Below are positions 23,370-36,005 of a stretch of 64,000 nt of DNA, in pieces. The stretch is taken from assembly GCA_026214975.1 (NCBI GenBank), contig CM047807.1:64645824-64709823 (forward strand). Direction: 5' to 3'. The stretch is from Gentiana macrophylla (lineage: Eukaryota; Streptophyta; Magnoliopsida; Gentianales; Gentianaceae). Position numbers and translations under genes: made by a program. The first letter of the stretch is position 1. Each line of letters opens with the position of its first letter. Under the pieces are notes generated by a model. The model had not been told where the DNA came from. It made no database searches and saw nothing but the letters and a program-made list of their open reading frames with translations.

Positions 23370-24713
23370 TTGCAGGATATATGGTACTTTGACAGTAGTT
23401 CCTCTAGACACATGACAAAGAGTAAAGACTGTCTCAGTAATTTTATTGCAAAGGATGGACCAAAGGTTAATTTTGGAAGTAAAGACAAACCTGGATACAC
23501 CAGAGGTTATGGCACCTTAATCAGGAATGGACTTACAATCAATAATGTATCTTATGTAGAAGGATTACACTACAATCTACTCAAGCTGATCGATTACGTG
23601 ATATGGGATACAAAGTTACTTTCGACAAAGAATTTTGCGTTGTCGTCAGCGAGAAAGCATATCAAGTTGTCCTAGCCGGAAGAAGAAAAGAAAATATGTA
23701 TGTAGTAGATTGGACAACAGCCGTTGCTAAAACTTGTTTTCTTGTGCATACCAAATCAGAAACCAGTTGGCTATGGCACAAGAAATTGATTCATCTTAAT
23801 TTTGATGACATCAACACACTTTTTAAGAAGCAGTTAGTCATTGGACTACCAGAAATTTCATATAAGAAGGATAGCTTATGCGATGCATGTCAACAAGGAA
23901 AGCAAACAAAAGCAAGTTTCAAGACCAAATCTCAGCATTCAACAACCAGACATCTGGAGTTACTACACATGGATTTATTTGGGCCTATTACACCAATTAG
24001 TATCAGTGGAAAGAAGTATAAATTGGTGGTAGTAGATGATTTTTCAAAATACACTTGGGTAATTTTCTTAACCAAGAAAAGTGAAACCAAGAAAAGACTT
24101 ACTGAATTACTCAAGAGACTTCAAAATCAGAAAGGAGTATCAGTTGTGAAGATAAGATCAGATAAGGGAACTGAATTCCTCAACAACGTAATTATTGAAT
24201 ACTGTGAAGAGAATGGTGTCTTACACCAATTGGCTGCCACATGATCACCTCAACAGAATGGTGTAGCTGAAAGAAGAAACATAACACTCAAAAAAGCTGG
24301 GAGGACTATGATCTGTGAAGCAAAACTACCTGAAAGATATTGGGCAGAAGCAGTTAACACAGCTTGTTACACACAGAACAGAGCTCTCATGAACAAAAGA
24401 CATGAGAAGACCCCTTATGAAATTTGGAATGGAAGAAAACCAAATGTTTCATACTTTCATGCTTTTGGAAGCAAATGTTTCATACACAATAATGGGAAGG
24501 ATCAACTTCATGTTTTTTCAACCTAAAGCTGATGAAGGAATTTTTCTAGGATATTCAAGTGTCAGCAAAGCTTTTAGAGTACTAAACAAAAGGACACTTA
24601 AGCTTGAAGAATCAATTCACGTGGTATTTGATGAACCAAACTTCCCTGGTGAAACAACTGAAGACCGACAAGAACCAATTTCTCGATCTCGATTACTACC
24701 ATGCCGAAACTGA
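23370..24713 (+). pseudogene. Copia protease and integrase
   Basis: Protease starts IWYFDSSSSRHMT, where the catalytic DSG of the family reads DSS, a likely inactivating change. After a frame change near 23600, integrase shows the HHCC zinc finger (WHKKLIHLN...CDACQQGK), the first catalytic Asp (LLHMDLFGPI, about 23965), the second in KIRSDKGTEFLN (about 24153-24185) and the Glu in QQNGVAERRN (about 24253-24282). A TGA stop at 24242 lies just before that last motif, and a frame change follows near 24500. Confidence 0.9.
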
Positions 24714-24875
24714 GCCATTGACATTGGAAGACTACAAATTTCAGAATGTTCAGATCCAGATCAGTCTCAGTTTCCAATTACTCAACAAACCACTCCTGAA
24801 TTACATGTTCCTAATCCAAATGAAGAAATTCAAGAACCAGTTCTTGAAGAACCAGTCGAACAAGACATAGACCCT

Positions 24876-26531
24876 GTGATGCAAACGCCCACGCATCAAT
24901 GGATGAGAGATCACCTTGAAGATCAAGTAATTGGTGATACCCAAACTGGCGTTCGAACAAGACATCAGCTAGATGGAATGATTGCGTGTTTTCTATCACA
25001 ATCTGAACCTAAAGAAATTGAAGAAGCTTTGAAAGATCCAGACTGGATATTAGCTATGCAAGAAGAACTCAATGAATTCGAGAGAAATCAAGTATGGGAA
25101 TTGGTAGATGGACCAGTTCATGTCAATATCATTGGAACCAAATGGGTTTTCAGAAACAAACTTGATGAAGATGGGAATATCATCAGAAACAAAGCTAGAC
25201 TTGTACCTAAGGGATACTCTCAAGCAGAAGGCATAGACTTTGATGAAACCTATGCACCAGTTGCAAGATTAGAAGCAATCAGATTATTTCTTGCCATTGC
25301 AGCTCATAAGAAATTCAAAGTTTACCAGATGGATGTTAAAAGCGCATTTCTGAATGGAATTCTTGAAGATGAAGTATACGTTCAACAACCACCTGGATTT
25401 GAAATCAAATATCAAGCTGACAAAGTTTTAAGACTAAGGAAAGCTCTATATGGACTTAAACAAGCACCAAGAGCTTGGTATGAAACTCTATATCGCTTTC
25501 TAGTGAACAATGGATTTATCAAAGGAACTATAGACAAGACATTATTCAGATGAAAAATGGTGAAAATACTCTACTTGTTCAAATTTATGTTGATGACATT
25601 ATCTTTGGATCAGAAGTTGAACAATTATGTGAGAAATTTGCAAGGTTGATGAAAAGCAAGTTCCAAATGAGTATGATGGGAGAATTGAATTACTTACTTG
25701 GATTACAAGTTAAACAATTAGATGATGGGATTTTCATTCACCAAACAAAGTATACAAGAGAACTTATCAAAAAATTTGGTATGGAAAAATCAACTGGAAT
25801 TTCTACACCAATGGGGACCAACATCAGATTAGATGAAGACAAAGAAGGCAAAGATGTTGATCAAACACTCTACAGAAGGATGATTGGAAACTTACTCTAT
25901 CTCACATCAAGTAGGCCAGATATATCATTTACTGTTGGTGTATGTGCAAGATTTCAGTCAAAACCAAAGGAAAGTCATCTCACAGTTGTGAAAAAGAACT
26001 TTGAAATATCTGAAAGACACAGATGGAGTTGGAATATGGTATTCAAAAGAAGGAGAATTCAAGCAGATTCCTTATCCAGACTCAGATTTTGCTGGATGCA
26101 AAGTGGACCGAAAAAGCACATCAGGCACATGTCAGTTACTAGGAAATAGACTTGTGTCATGGTTTAGCAAGAAATAAAACTCAATCTCAACTTCTACAGC
26201 TGAAGCTGAATACATAGCAGCTGGAAGTTGTTGTGCTCAAGTTTTATGGATCAGACAGTAATTAAGGGATTATGGGATAGAAGAAGGAATGATTCCCATA
26301 ATGTGTGATAACACAAGAGCAATTGCAATCACTGATAATCCAGTTTTACACTCAAGGACAAAGCACATTGATGTGCGTCACCACTTCATAAGAGATCATG
26401 CAGAGAAAAAGGATATCACATTTCTTTATGTACCTACTGAAGATCAGTTGGCAGATATCTTTACAAAGCCATTGGGCAAAGAAAGATTTGCCAAACTGAG
26501 AGCTGAATTAGGGATAATCAAAGTCAGTTGA
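24876..26531 (+). pseudogene. Copia reverse transcriptase and RNase H
   Basis: 24876-25553 is open and holds RT fingers and palm ([53 protein letters not shown]). One frame change at 25550 precedes the catalytic YVDDIIFG at about 25590 in the frame 25550-26149 (GLQVKQLDDGIFIHQTKYT, RRMIGNLLYLTSSRPDISF). RNase H (STAEAEYIAAGSCCAQVLW) follows after another change, with a final open frame 26289-26531 (CDNTRAIAITDNPV, LADIFTKPLGKERF). Best preserved pol of the window, but it needs several repairs to read through. Confidence 0.92.
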
Positions 26532-26554
26532 AATCAGTTAAGCCAGAAATTCAT

Positions 26555-26611
26555 CAAGGGGATTAATCTTTGATATGATGGGTGCGCTCACTTAACAGAC
26601 TAGTCATTGAC
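26555..26611 (+). repeat. Post-pol conserved motif, element C copy
   Basis: Caaggggattaatctttg through tagtcattgac, about 24 bp after the RNase H stop. It aligns with 2211-2268, 2318-2375 and the reverse of 9974-10031. Confidence 0.78.
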
Positions 26612-26805
26612 ATCAACAATTTCAAACTGATCAACTGAAACTGAAACTGAATAATTTTCTGAAACTGAAAGTTACATCTTCAAACTGACTTCAGTCTCAG
26701 TTTTTATTCCAGTCAACTCAAGTCTAAGGTTGACAAGATAAAAGCGACAGCGGTTATATCGCATTAAATTACCGCAGTTCTTTTTGTCAGAATTTCGCGT
26801 GTACA

Positions 26806-28525
26806 TGAAGGATGCAGGTTCTTAGATCTAAACGAGTTAGATCTATGCGCAGCGGATGGATCACGATTTATATATCAAAACACATAATTAAAGGACTTAA
26901 ACTACTACAAGGGGGTTAAGATTATTTTACCAATATCGGGAAGAGAAGCCTTGATCTTCCGATGTGTTCTCCAAATGGCGGTTGGTGGACACCCTTCTTG
27001 ATAAATGAACCTCCTTGATATGCGACACAAAGAAAAACTCCAAGTTTTTCTTCTTCTAAAACCCAAGACAAGAAAACTAATTTTTTCTCTCTTTTTTGGT
27101 GATATGGGGCGAAATTTTCAAGTGTAAATTTCCCTTGGAATAACTCTCCTTTTATAGGAGAGTACATCCTTGGCCTCCAAGTATTAATTAATTAAATAAT
27201 TAATTAATTAAACAAAATAAAAAGATATTTTCCTTAATGAATAATTGTGACATATTATTGACCAATAGGAAACTAAATAACATGTCAACCAACCAATCAC
27301 ATAACAAGAATATCTTTTATTTTCCATAACACAAGAAAATCAATTCTTGTGCTAAAAGAGAACCAATATGGCGCCACCTCCCTAGGGTTTTAGCCCACAT
27401 AAAATGTCTTTTATGTGTATTATATTATTTAGCCCAACTAAATAATATCCATGCATATCAATTAATTAGCCCAGCCAATTAATTATCACTGAGGCCCAAA
27501 TAACAAGAATATCATTCCGAATTACAGAAGCCACATCGGGGACCATGGACCTATAACCGAGAGCTCCAATAATTAATTATTCATCGAATGTAATAAGTAC
27601 ATTAATTATTAATTCCGGGATTACGCCACCATAAACCCGAAATCGAACTCTACCGATAATAGATGTATACTTATACTCAACCCATGTAGTAAATAAGCGT
27701 CCATTGATATAATCACTACATACGGATTAACCCTCCATAGATCGCCCATTCTCGAGCGGAAGTCTCCGTGAACTCCGACTCGAATAATATATTATCCTTA
27801 TTTACCATTAACCCCGATGATCAATTAGTATGCATATCCGACTAGTAGCTAATTAGTCAAACGCAAACTCCCGGATCGATCACTTTCTTAGGGCTAACAA
27901 ATAGGGGATCAGTTCTCTACTTCCCGCAGGAAGGAATGGATTCCATGTCTCGTGAAAATCGAACTACTCGCTCATCCTGAGATAGTGCCAATGAGAAGTG
28001 GCTTGGAACACATATTTAAGTGAACCGTAATTAACACATCAAACACTACCCCGGGCAAAGCGGCATCGTGATCACCTCAGATTAAGGTTGATCCATGTAT
28101 GATCATCTAATGATTTAATAAGATTCCTCGATTACGGAATTATACCGAGAAATTCAGATTAAATCGGTCCAAATCCTATATGAATGCCATCATATATAAA
28201 TGCCCAATGAGTACCCTCTACCGACAACATCCGGATAAGACTATCACACCCTAAGGTGTTCTCAGGCGCATTATTGGTGTTTTAATCAAGAGACCCTAAA
28301 CTCGATTAAGTTCACCACAGATTAACAGCTTTAAGTATATCACCACTAACTCAATCCTCACGTGCATGCCATACACCGAGTTAAGCGGTTACATACTTGA
28401 TATACTTAGGGTTTGCAAAGAGTGTATTATTTACAAGCACAAAGCAAGTAATAAGGTGAGATAAAATCAGTCATCCATTACTAAAAACAATTACACAAAT
28501 TGTCTTTCGGGCACTACACCTAACA
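26806..28525 (-). repeat. LARD1 3' LTR
   Basis: Plus-strand edges tgaaggatgcagg (26806) and ctacacctaaca (28525) match the other LTR. Minus-strand TATA-like ctataaaagg at about 27158-27148. An attaattaatt-rich palindromic run is at 27182-27212. Patches differ from the partner LTR at CTG/CAG sites. Confidence 0.92.
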
Positions 28526-31500
28526 ATCTCTAACTTGCACGAAATGACAAGCAAAGATTGTTTTTAGAGCACACCCTTTCTCATCTTATTCACAACACTC
28601 ACCCACTTGCTCTAAAAGCAGATGAGACATATCACTCAATGCCGTACCCTCCAAGCACTCGACTTGGTACACTGATTAGTTAGGTTGTCGACTCGAGACG
28701 ATCTTTAGGATTGAAACGTTGCCGGTCCTTCCAATCAGGCGGTACTCTCTCTCAATATGTTTTTGACTTCTTGTGACCGAGAAGATCCTTCTAAGCTATC
28801 TCTTCACTGTTTTCACAATGAAGTGATATCGGCTTATCAGACCTGGAATTACTCCTACACCAAAAAGGAAATTCTAAGCACTATGAGTAAACACTCGAGC
28901 CCGAGATCAACTTAATGATCATCCTTAATCGACTACAAGTCGAATCGAGTAGTCAACCATATTCAAGTTTGCACCTGAATATACAAGCATATGATTCCTC
29001 GTTCTCTAAAGATACTTGAGGACGTACTAAACCGCTATTCAATGCTCGAATCCGAGATTTGATTGCAATTGACTCGTGTTAAGTCGACTTGCCCTTATCC
29101 CGCAGAGACTCTATCCCATTTTCTCTTTATCCGAAGATTTGGAGAATCATTCCTGAGAGGTAGGGTAGGACAACTCTCGATGAATGCTGCAACCATATAT
29201 GCATAATCATCTTATTCAATAAGATCGGTGGGATAGCCAATGACTCATTCTCGTGAATTTGACCGAATCGATTCTTAGAACATAGTCCAATTCTCTCATC
29301 CAGAGAATCTTGGCGTGTCGGGTTCGACTTCGTGATAGCACACACATGTTGTTTCCAATCTGCTTCAAAGTTATCATTCATGAACACTAATACTACTATT
29401 TTACCAATATTGATATCCAAATACTAAAGACTTATCAATATTCTCGTCAAGTCCACATATTTTAAAACATGTGACTTTAAATGACCGAGAGGTTCTCTTA
29501 AATCCACAAAGGATATAAGCCATGGCAGGCTTCCTACCAATGGTTCCTTTCGAATAAATTAAGATATCGTTAGTCTCGCAAAAAAGGTATTAGGGAATCA
29601 CCCCTATCTTCTGCTTTGTAACGAATCCGTTATTCATTCTTAGCTAAAACCCTTCTATTCTGAATGAATTCAGATTCCGTTGTTCGGCAAGAAAGTCTCA
29701 GGGAATCACCCCTATTTTCCGCTTTCTACGAAATCTAGCAAGACCGAGTGGTGAGAGAGTTCAAGGTCCGTTAACTCTCTACTTGTCGTGAATCACCCCT
29801 ATACCACTCAACTTTGCTTTGAAAGTTTAAACTTTCCTATTCATTCGCCTCTTTTCTATGTAGATCCAATTGCTCCCACTCGGGCCCGAGACACTCGGTG
29901 GTTCACAAGAGGTCGAATGTAATCCCAGTACCAAAACTCCATTCACAGGGTTAAGGCTTTCAAACCAACCTCTATGATCGGAATCCTATACAGCCCCCAA
30001 AGAGCCATAGGTTATCAATCATCCCAGCAGACTGTAAAGTCCACAAAACCACAGTGGGTCAACGGTTAAACCATACTCCCACAGTGTTTTGGGTGGATTG
30101 ACATTCTGATCTAGTAGTATTTATCAGTGTAATCACCAACAACCGATGTTGGACGTGGTCTGATTAAATCAGATAGTAACTTTCTTTGGGTAACCGTACT
30201 CCAAGGTTTAAGGCTGTTACTTATAGATTCTATCAAAAGGCTTGTGACGGTTCAACCGTCACTTTCTGATCTCAAGAATCTTATAACCAACCTTCACTCA
30301 ACACATTAAGATATTTCACGAACAGTCACAATCTGAACGTATGCGCAAAATCTCCAGTCCTACCTTCAAGCATTAAGTGCTAAATGCCTACATTTACGGA
30401 AGTGGTGTGAACCAAATTCACTCCTTATCCATAAATTCACTAGCATCTTCTAGGTAGACTTCTCGGTTTACATAATAATGTTAACCGTTATTTTGCAACC
30501 AATTATCTTAATCGAGTTTAGCAGTGTATTGTAGCACATCAATAACTATATATAGGGCAAGCGCATGGTTTCTTCCTCAGTGAAAAACATTCTACTGGGA
30601 GGCAGGCCGAACATCAGTCCCAAGACTATGTGATAGCCAATTTCTGAGCATGGAATACTCTATTCTTTGCTAAAATCAGAGACTCCTCCTCGTATTCTTC
30701 TGATAAACTAACTAGCGTTTTGAGTAGTTGACAAACAAAATGTCACCATTCAAAATCTCCCACTAGCTTGTATATCTCATTAGACCCCGAAGGTCATTAT
30801 GAACAAGCTATGTTACCTCTTCAAATCTATTACCCTCTCCCGATTGAAAGGAAACTTAGTCATTGTCCTTTGAGATAGTGTTCCCAGACCGAGAGATAGG
30901 AATCACCCTTAGCCGATGTCAGTCTTATCTCTGGATGTATGCACTAATTAATAGATATTGAAGGGTCGTTTATCTTAATACGTAAACCATTCGACTATAA
31001 TAGTTTAAGACGTGTTACATATACATTTTCAAAGATTTCTTAGTGGTTCGACTTTATCAAACAAAAGTCCGAGTCTCGATTCATACTACAAATGTCATTT
31101 TCACTTTCTATGAGGTAACAATATATCGAGTTGAAAGTGAATCCATTTGTTTCAACGAATCTGTAATGTAAAAATAAATTTTCTGTGATGTTCAAGGATA
31201 GAATCAAAATTCATTTCCTTATATCACTCCCACTATTCTAGCCGAAATTACTGCCCGTTGTCTAATTTATTAATTGTTAATGCATAGCTTCTTCGTTCTT
31301 ACAAAGAACTAAGCTACCGAGTCGAGTTACTCGGTTAAGAAAGTCGCTAAGGATTCATTGGTTAGTGATCCGAAATCACTTTCCTTATCCTATACTTTCT
31401 TTAATTAATATTTCGGTTTAGCCTCAATCTTAGTTTAGATGATTAACACTTGTAGACATTCTTTCCCATTCTTGACTTTCCTTAAAAGGAAAATAGTCTT

Positions 31501-34057
31501 GAACTAGCAGTTCGTTTGAGTAGACACTACTCGTGAACCGTGGGATGTCTAATGAAAGCGTTACTCAAAGGGGACTAATTTTCTAATAAATTAGAAAAAC
31601 AACAGATAAAAGCTCCCACTAGTTTATCGGTTCCAAATACCGCCTAACTAGCTGACACTTTAATTTATGATTCTCTAATTTTTCTATTAGAAAATTTCTC
31701 GTGTAGACACTACACAATTAACATTCACTAGAAGAATTTTATCGTCTCAATCATCTTTCAAACCGACTACGATGCCTCTCTCGATCAACACGATTGACAA
31801 CAAAGTGACATCCTTATTTACGCCACTTAAGTCTTGAAGGCTCCAGAGAAATATCTCTTCCGAAAAATTAATCGCATGTAAGATCAATAAGTACAACGCT
31901 CTAGTTACTTACCACTTTTAACGAAGTCATTACTAGTCAATTTTACACTAGCAGCCTAGCACCTGTAGAGATATATATATAATGCTTGTAAATAAAATTG
32001 ACGTAAAATAAATCCAAATCATACACTACTAATAAATTTTAGAACATAAACTAAGTACTTATAGTCTATCCTACTGCTCCAAGGATTTAATCTAATGCCT
32101 CAAAGTGCCGCCTTAGGGTAGGTCAAAGAGGTTTCGATTAATATTGAAGATCGATTGAGAATCGAACATCTCATTTGTGATCGTCAATCACCTTTCCTTT
32201 TCAGCCAAGGTACTACCAAAAATACCCTTTATGAGTGTGACCTCACTCGTCTCTGCATTTTTAGGTAGACCCCGAGTGTGCCACCTTAGGGTCGGTCGGT
32301 GACCCGACGAGTACCCAAAATCCTATCCTTTCGGAGACCAAGCCTTGAAGTTTGATAGCGGTGAAGGCCTTCTTAGGGAGGCCGGTCCCAGTGCCGGCAC
32401 GAGGCGTCACCATTCTCTCACGTTGCTTGTGTCAACAAAGATGCCGTGGGGTCGGTTGTCGCCTCTCCCGCTCCCACTCAATATTTTGAAAAAGTGGTGG
32501 GTTTACTGATCACGTTTTTGGACTTGATGTTACATTAAGGAACAATAAATCATAGGCCCGAATGTTGTCCGTTATGTGGGCTAGCCCACCCGACCTATTC
32601 GTTAGAACATATGTGGCCGCCGGACGGGTCAAGGCTAGGAGAGGTCCGCTGAGCCGTAGTGGCTCTTCGGATGGCTCAGATTGCCGCACTTCGCAAACGC
32701 CACACGTGGAGGGTGAAGTCGATTGAGCCGTAGCTACCGTTGACCACCCAACCGTGGTTAAACCACTTTTGAACCTGTTTGCCCGTGATTATCCAATCCT
32801 TAAACATCAAACTTTCACGTAGACACTACGGAACAAAAACGTAATCTCGCTTTGTAAGGTGGAATTCACCGAGAATCCAACACCTTAACCACGAGGTTTC
32901 GGATTTTACTCCTTATGCTTTCGCAGAGTGGGATTCACCGAGAATCCATCACCCAACCTCGACGATTGAAAAACCCGTGTTCCTCGGTTTTTACCCTAAT
33001 TAGTTTATAATTAATATCAAACAATTAATTAAAACTAATCGTGTGTTTTATACATGCCTAACTAATTCCTCGAATTAATTTCTACATGTATGCATATGGA
33101 GTGGAATTCATGATATGATGCATGTCATGGCAATTTTCCGGTTCTACTCATACAATCTACACATGTATACTAGTGCGGGAAAATAAACATCGAGATGGAC
33201 CGTTGGCACTTCCCGTAACTAATCTATTCAAAATAAATTAAAACCCTAATCTGCAGCTGTTAAGAATCATCGACGATCAGCATATCAAACGAACTTGGAT
33301 CGGGATGAAACTTTCCAGATCTGATCTTCATTCTTCGGACTTCAAGATGGACGGTCGGATCGGAGCTTTGACTTGTCAATCTTCCTCAGTGAGCCGTCCA
33401 ACTTGCTGCTGAAACAGACTCTCACAGCAGCGCATCATATACTTCCCGAGATCGATCGGGGATGAAGATAAATCCCGATCGTCCTGAAAATTTTATCTCA
33501 CGTCCAAAACTCCATGATTATCGATCTGACCGGTCGGATTTTAATTTGAACGGTCCAATTGTTCCCATAAAATCGAAGAAGTCACAGTTAGGGTTTCTGT
33601 GAATCCTGAGTTTTTCTGTTACAGCAGCCACTTCGCAGCAACGAACGGAAACCCAAACGGACTCTGATCGACACCAAAATTTGTGGGATTGTTCATCAAC
33701 CTCCAGTATTGATTCTGACCGGAGGGATCTTCGTTTTAACGGCTCAAACAACGGAAAAAACGAAAAGACTAAACAGCTAATGTACAGATCTATTTTCTGG
33801 AAATTAAAATTGCAATAATACATAAATTACATAATTTCCTATACTCATATGAACGAATTTTCATCGTTTATATGAGTTTACAATAGATCTAACGGGAAAA
33901 CGGTGCCAACCCCAATCCATCTCTTCAACCATAGCAATTTAAAAATTATTAATGCATAATAATAAGTAAAATATCACCTACATGCAATTCCACTCCTTTA
34001 AATTGTTTAATTACGATTATGACTATATAAATCGTGGAACCTGGCTCTGCTACCACA
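28526..34057 (-). other. LARD1 internal domain, conserved but non-coding
   Basis: No credible gene in 5.5 kb. It aligns in reverse with LARD2: 33895-34000 with about 59990-60060, 33050-33200 with about 61650-61790, 32270-32345 with about 62460-62540, 31611-31655 with the tandem units at 63186-63550, and 31215-31260 with about 63740-63790. Internal repeats: gggaatcacccctat at 29593, 29701 and 29789, and gtggRattcaccgagaatcca at 32859 and 32928. Confidence 0.8.
34036..34055 (-). other. LARD1 primer binding site
   Basis: The minus strand reads TGGTAGCAGAGCCAGGTTCC two bases after the LTR end. It is the initiator-Met type site TGGTATCAGAGCC with one change. Confidence 0.8.
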
Positions 34058-35788
34058 TGAAGGATGCAGGTTCTTAGATCTAAACGAGTTAGATCTATGC
34101 GCAGCGGATGGATCACGATTTATATATCAAAACACATAATTAAAGGACTTAAACTACTACAAGGGGTTAAGATTATTTTACCAATATCGGGAAGAGAAGC
34201 CTTGATCTTCCGATGTGTTCTCCAAACGGCGTTGGTGGACACCCTTCTTGATAAATGAACCTCTTTGATATAAGCGACACCAAGAAAAACTCCAAGTTTT
34301 TCTTCTTCTAAAACCCAAGACAAGAAAACTAATTTTTCTCTCTTTTTTGGTGATATGGGCTAAATTTTCAAGTGTAAATTTCCTTGAATAACTCTCCTTT
34401 TATAGGAGAGTACATCCTTGGCCTCCAAGTATTAATTAATTAAATAATTAATTAATTAAACAAAATAAAAAGATATTTTCCTTAATGAATAATTGTGACA
34501 TATTATTGACCAATAGGAAACTAAATAACATGTCAACCAACCAATCACATAACAAGAATATCTTTTATTTTCCATAACACAAGAAAATCAATTCTTGTGC
34601 TAAAAGAGAACCAATATGGCGCCACCTCCCTAGGGTTTTAGCCCACATAAAATGTCTTTTATGTGTATTATATTATTTAAATTTAACTAAATAATATCCA
34701 TGCATATCAATTAATTAGCCCACCAATTAATTATCAATGAGGCCCAAATAACAAGAATATCATTCCGAATTACGTAGCCACATCGGGGACCATGGACCTA
34801 TAACCCAAGAAGCTCCAATAATTAATTATTCATCGAATGTAATAAGTACATTAATTATTAATTCCGGGATTACGCCACCATAAACCCGAAATCGAACTCT
34901 ACCGATAATAGATGTATACTTATACTCAACCCATAGAGTAAATAAGCGTCCATTGATATAATCACTACATACGGATTAACCCTCCATAGACTGTCCATTC
35001 TGAGTGGGAAGTCTCCGTGAACCTGACTCAGAATATATTATCCTTATTTACCATTAACCCCATGATGATCAATTAGTATGCATATCTGACTAGTAGCTAA
35101 TTAGTCAAACGCAAACTCCCGGGATCGATCACTTTCTTAGGGCTAACAAATAGGGGGATCAGTTCTACTTCCCGCAGAAGGAATGGATTCCATGTCTGTG
35201 AAAATCGTAACTACTCGCTCATCCGGAGATAGTGCCAATGAGAAGTGGCTTGGAACACATATTTAAGTGAACCGTAACTTCAACACATCAAACACTACCC
35301 TGGGACAAGCAAAGATCCCGTGATCACCTCAGATTAAGGTTGATCCATATATGATCATCTAATGATTTAATAAGATTCCTCGACACGGAATTATACCGAG
35401 AAATTCAGATTAAACTCTTATATATAAATATGGTCCAAATCTATATGAATGCCATCATATATAAATGCCCCACGTAAATACCTCTCACCGACAAATCCGA
35501 TAAGACTATCACACCCTAAGGTGTTCTGGCGCATTATTGGTGTTTTAATCAAGAGACCCTAAACTCGATTAAGTTCACCACAGACTAACAGCTTTAAGTA
35601 TATCATCACTAACTCAATCCTCACGTGCATGCCATACACCGAAAGTTAAGCGTTACATACCGATATAGTTAGGGTTTGCAAAGCAAGGTATTATTTACAA
35701 GCACAAAGCAAGTAATAAGGTGAGATAAAATCATTCATCCATTACTAAAAACAATTACACAAATTGTCTTTCGGCACTACACCTAACA
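34058..35788 (-). repeat. LARD1 5' LTR
   Basis: Partner of 26806-28525. On the minus strand it starts TGTTAGGTGTAGTGCC at 35788 and ends CATCCTTCA at 34058. Minus-strand TATA-like ctataaaagg near 34408. Confidence 0.92.
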
Positions 35789-36005
35789 AAGACACCCCAC
35801 GCTTGTCGAATAAGACATGTATTGGTTACCCAAAACCATCATGGAATTTGAAAAGTTGTACTACTCAACCGCCAGATTTTCCTACCTATTTATTCAACCT
35901 CCGTTCACATTATTTTTCAAAATCCTCATCCCTTTCCAGAAAACAAAACAGACTCTTCAAAATCTCTTTCTTCTCAAAAATCAACTTTTGTGTTCACACT
36001 CAAAC
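35789..36005 (+). promoter_or_regulatory. Upstream region of the element C extra ORF, weak TATA-like box
   Basis: Acctatttattcaacc at about 35884 lies about 115 bp before the ATG at 36006, followed by a C/T- and A-rich leader. Position and flanking match the TATA-like boxes before the related ORFs at 53075 and 43470. Promoter activity is inferred. Confidence 0.4.

Larger units (their letters stand above)
26806..35788 (-). mobile_element. LARD1, large non-coding LTR element nested in element C
   Basis: Two similar 1.72-1.73 kb LTRs flank 5.53 kb with no gag, pol or other recognisable protein on either strand; the longest frames are about 100 codons and are not credible. Orientation is minus: LTRs start TGTTAGGTGTAGTGCC on that strand and a primer site follows the right-hand LTR. 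A related copy (LARD2) lies at 58200-64000 on the plus strand with conserved internal sequence. No matching duplication is seen (gtaca left, aagac right). It must move with proteins from another element. Confidence 0.88.

Noticed and set aside
29127..29420. 97-codon minus-strand ORF in LARD1
   Set aside because: No motif and no support from LARD2; expected length by chance in 5.5 kb.
33518..33823. 101-codon minus-strand ORF in LARD1
   Set aside because: Composition is random-like, and no equivalent frame was noticed in LARD2.
26801..35793. Target duplication for LARD1
   Set aside because: Flanks gtaca and aagac do not match at any register tried; none is claimed.
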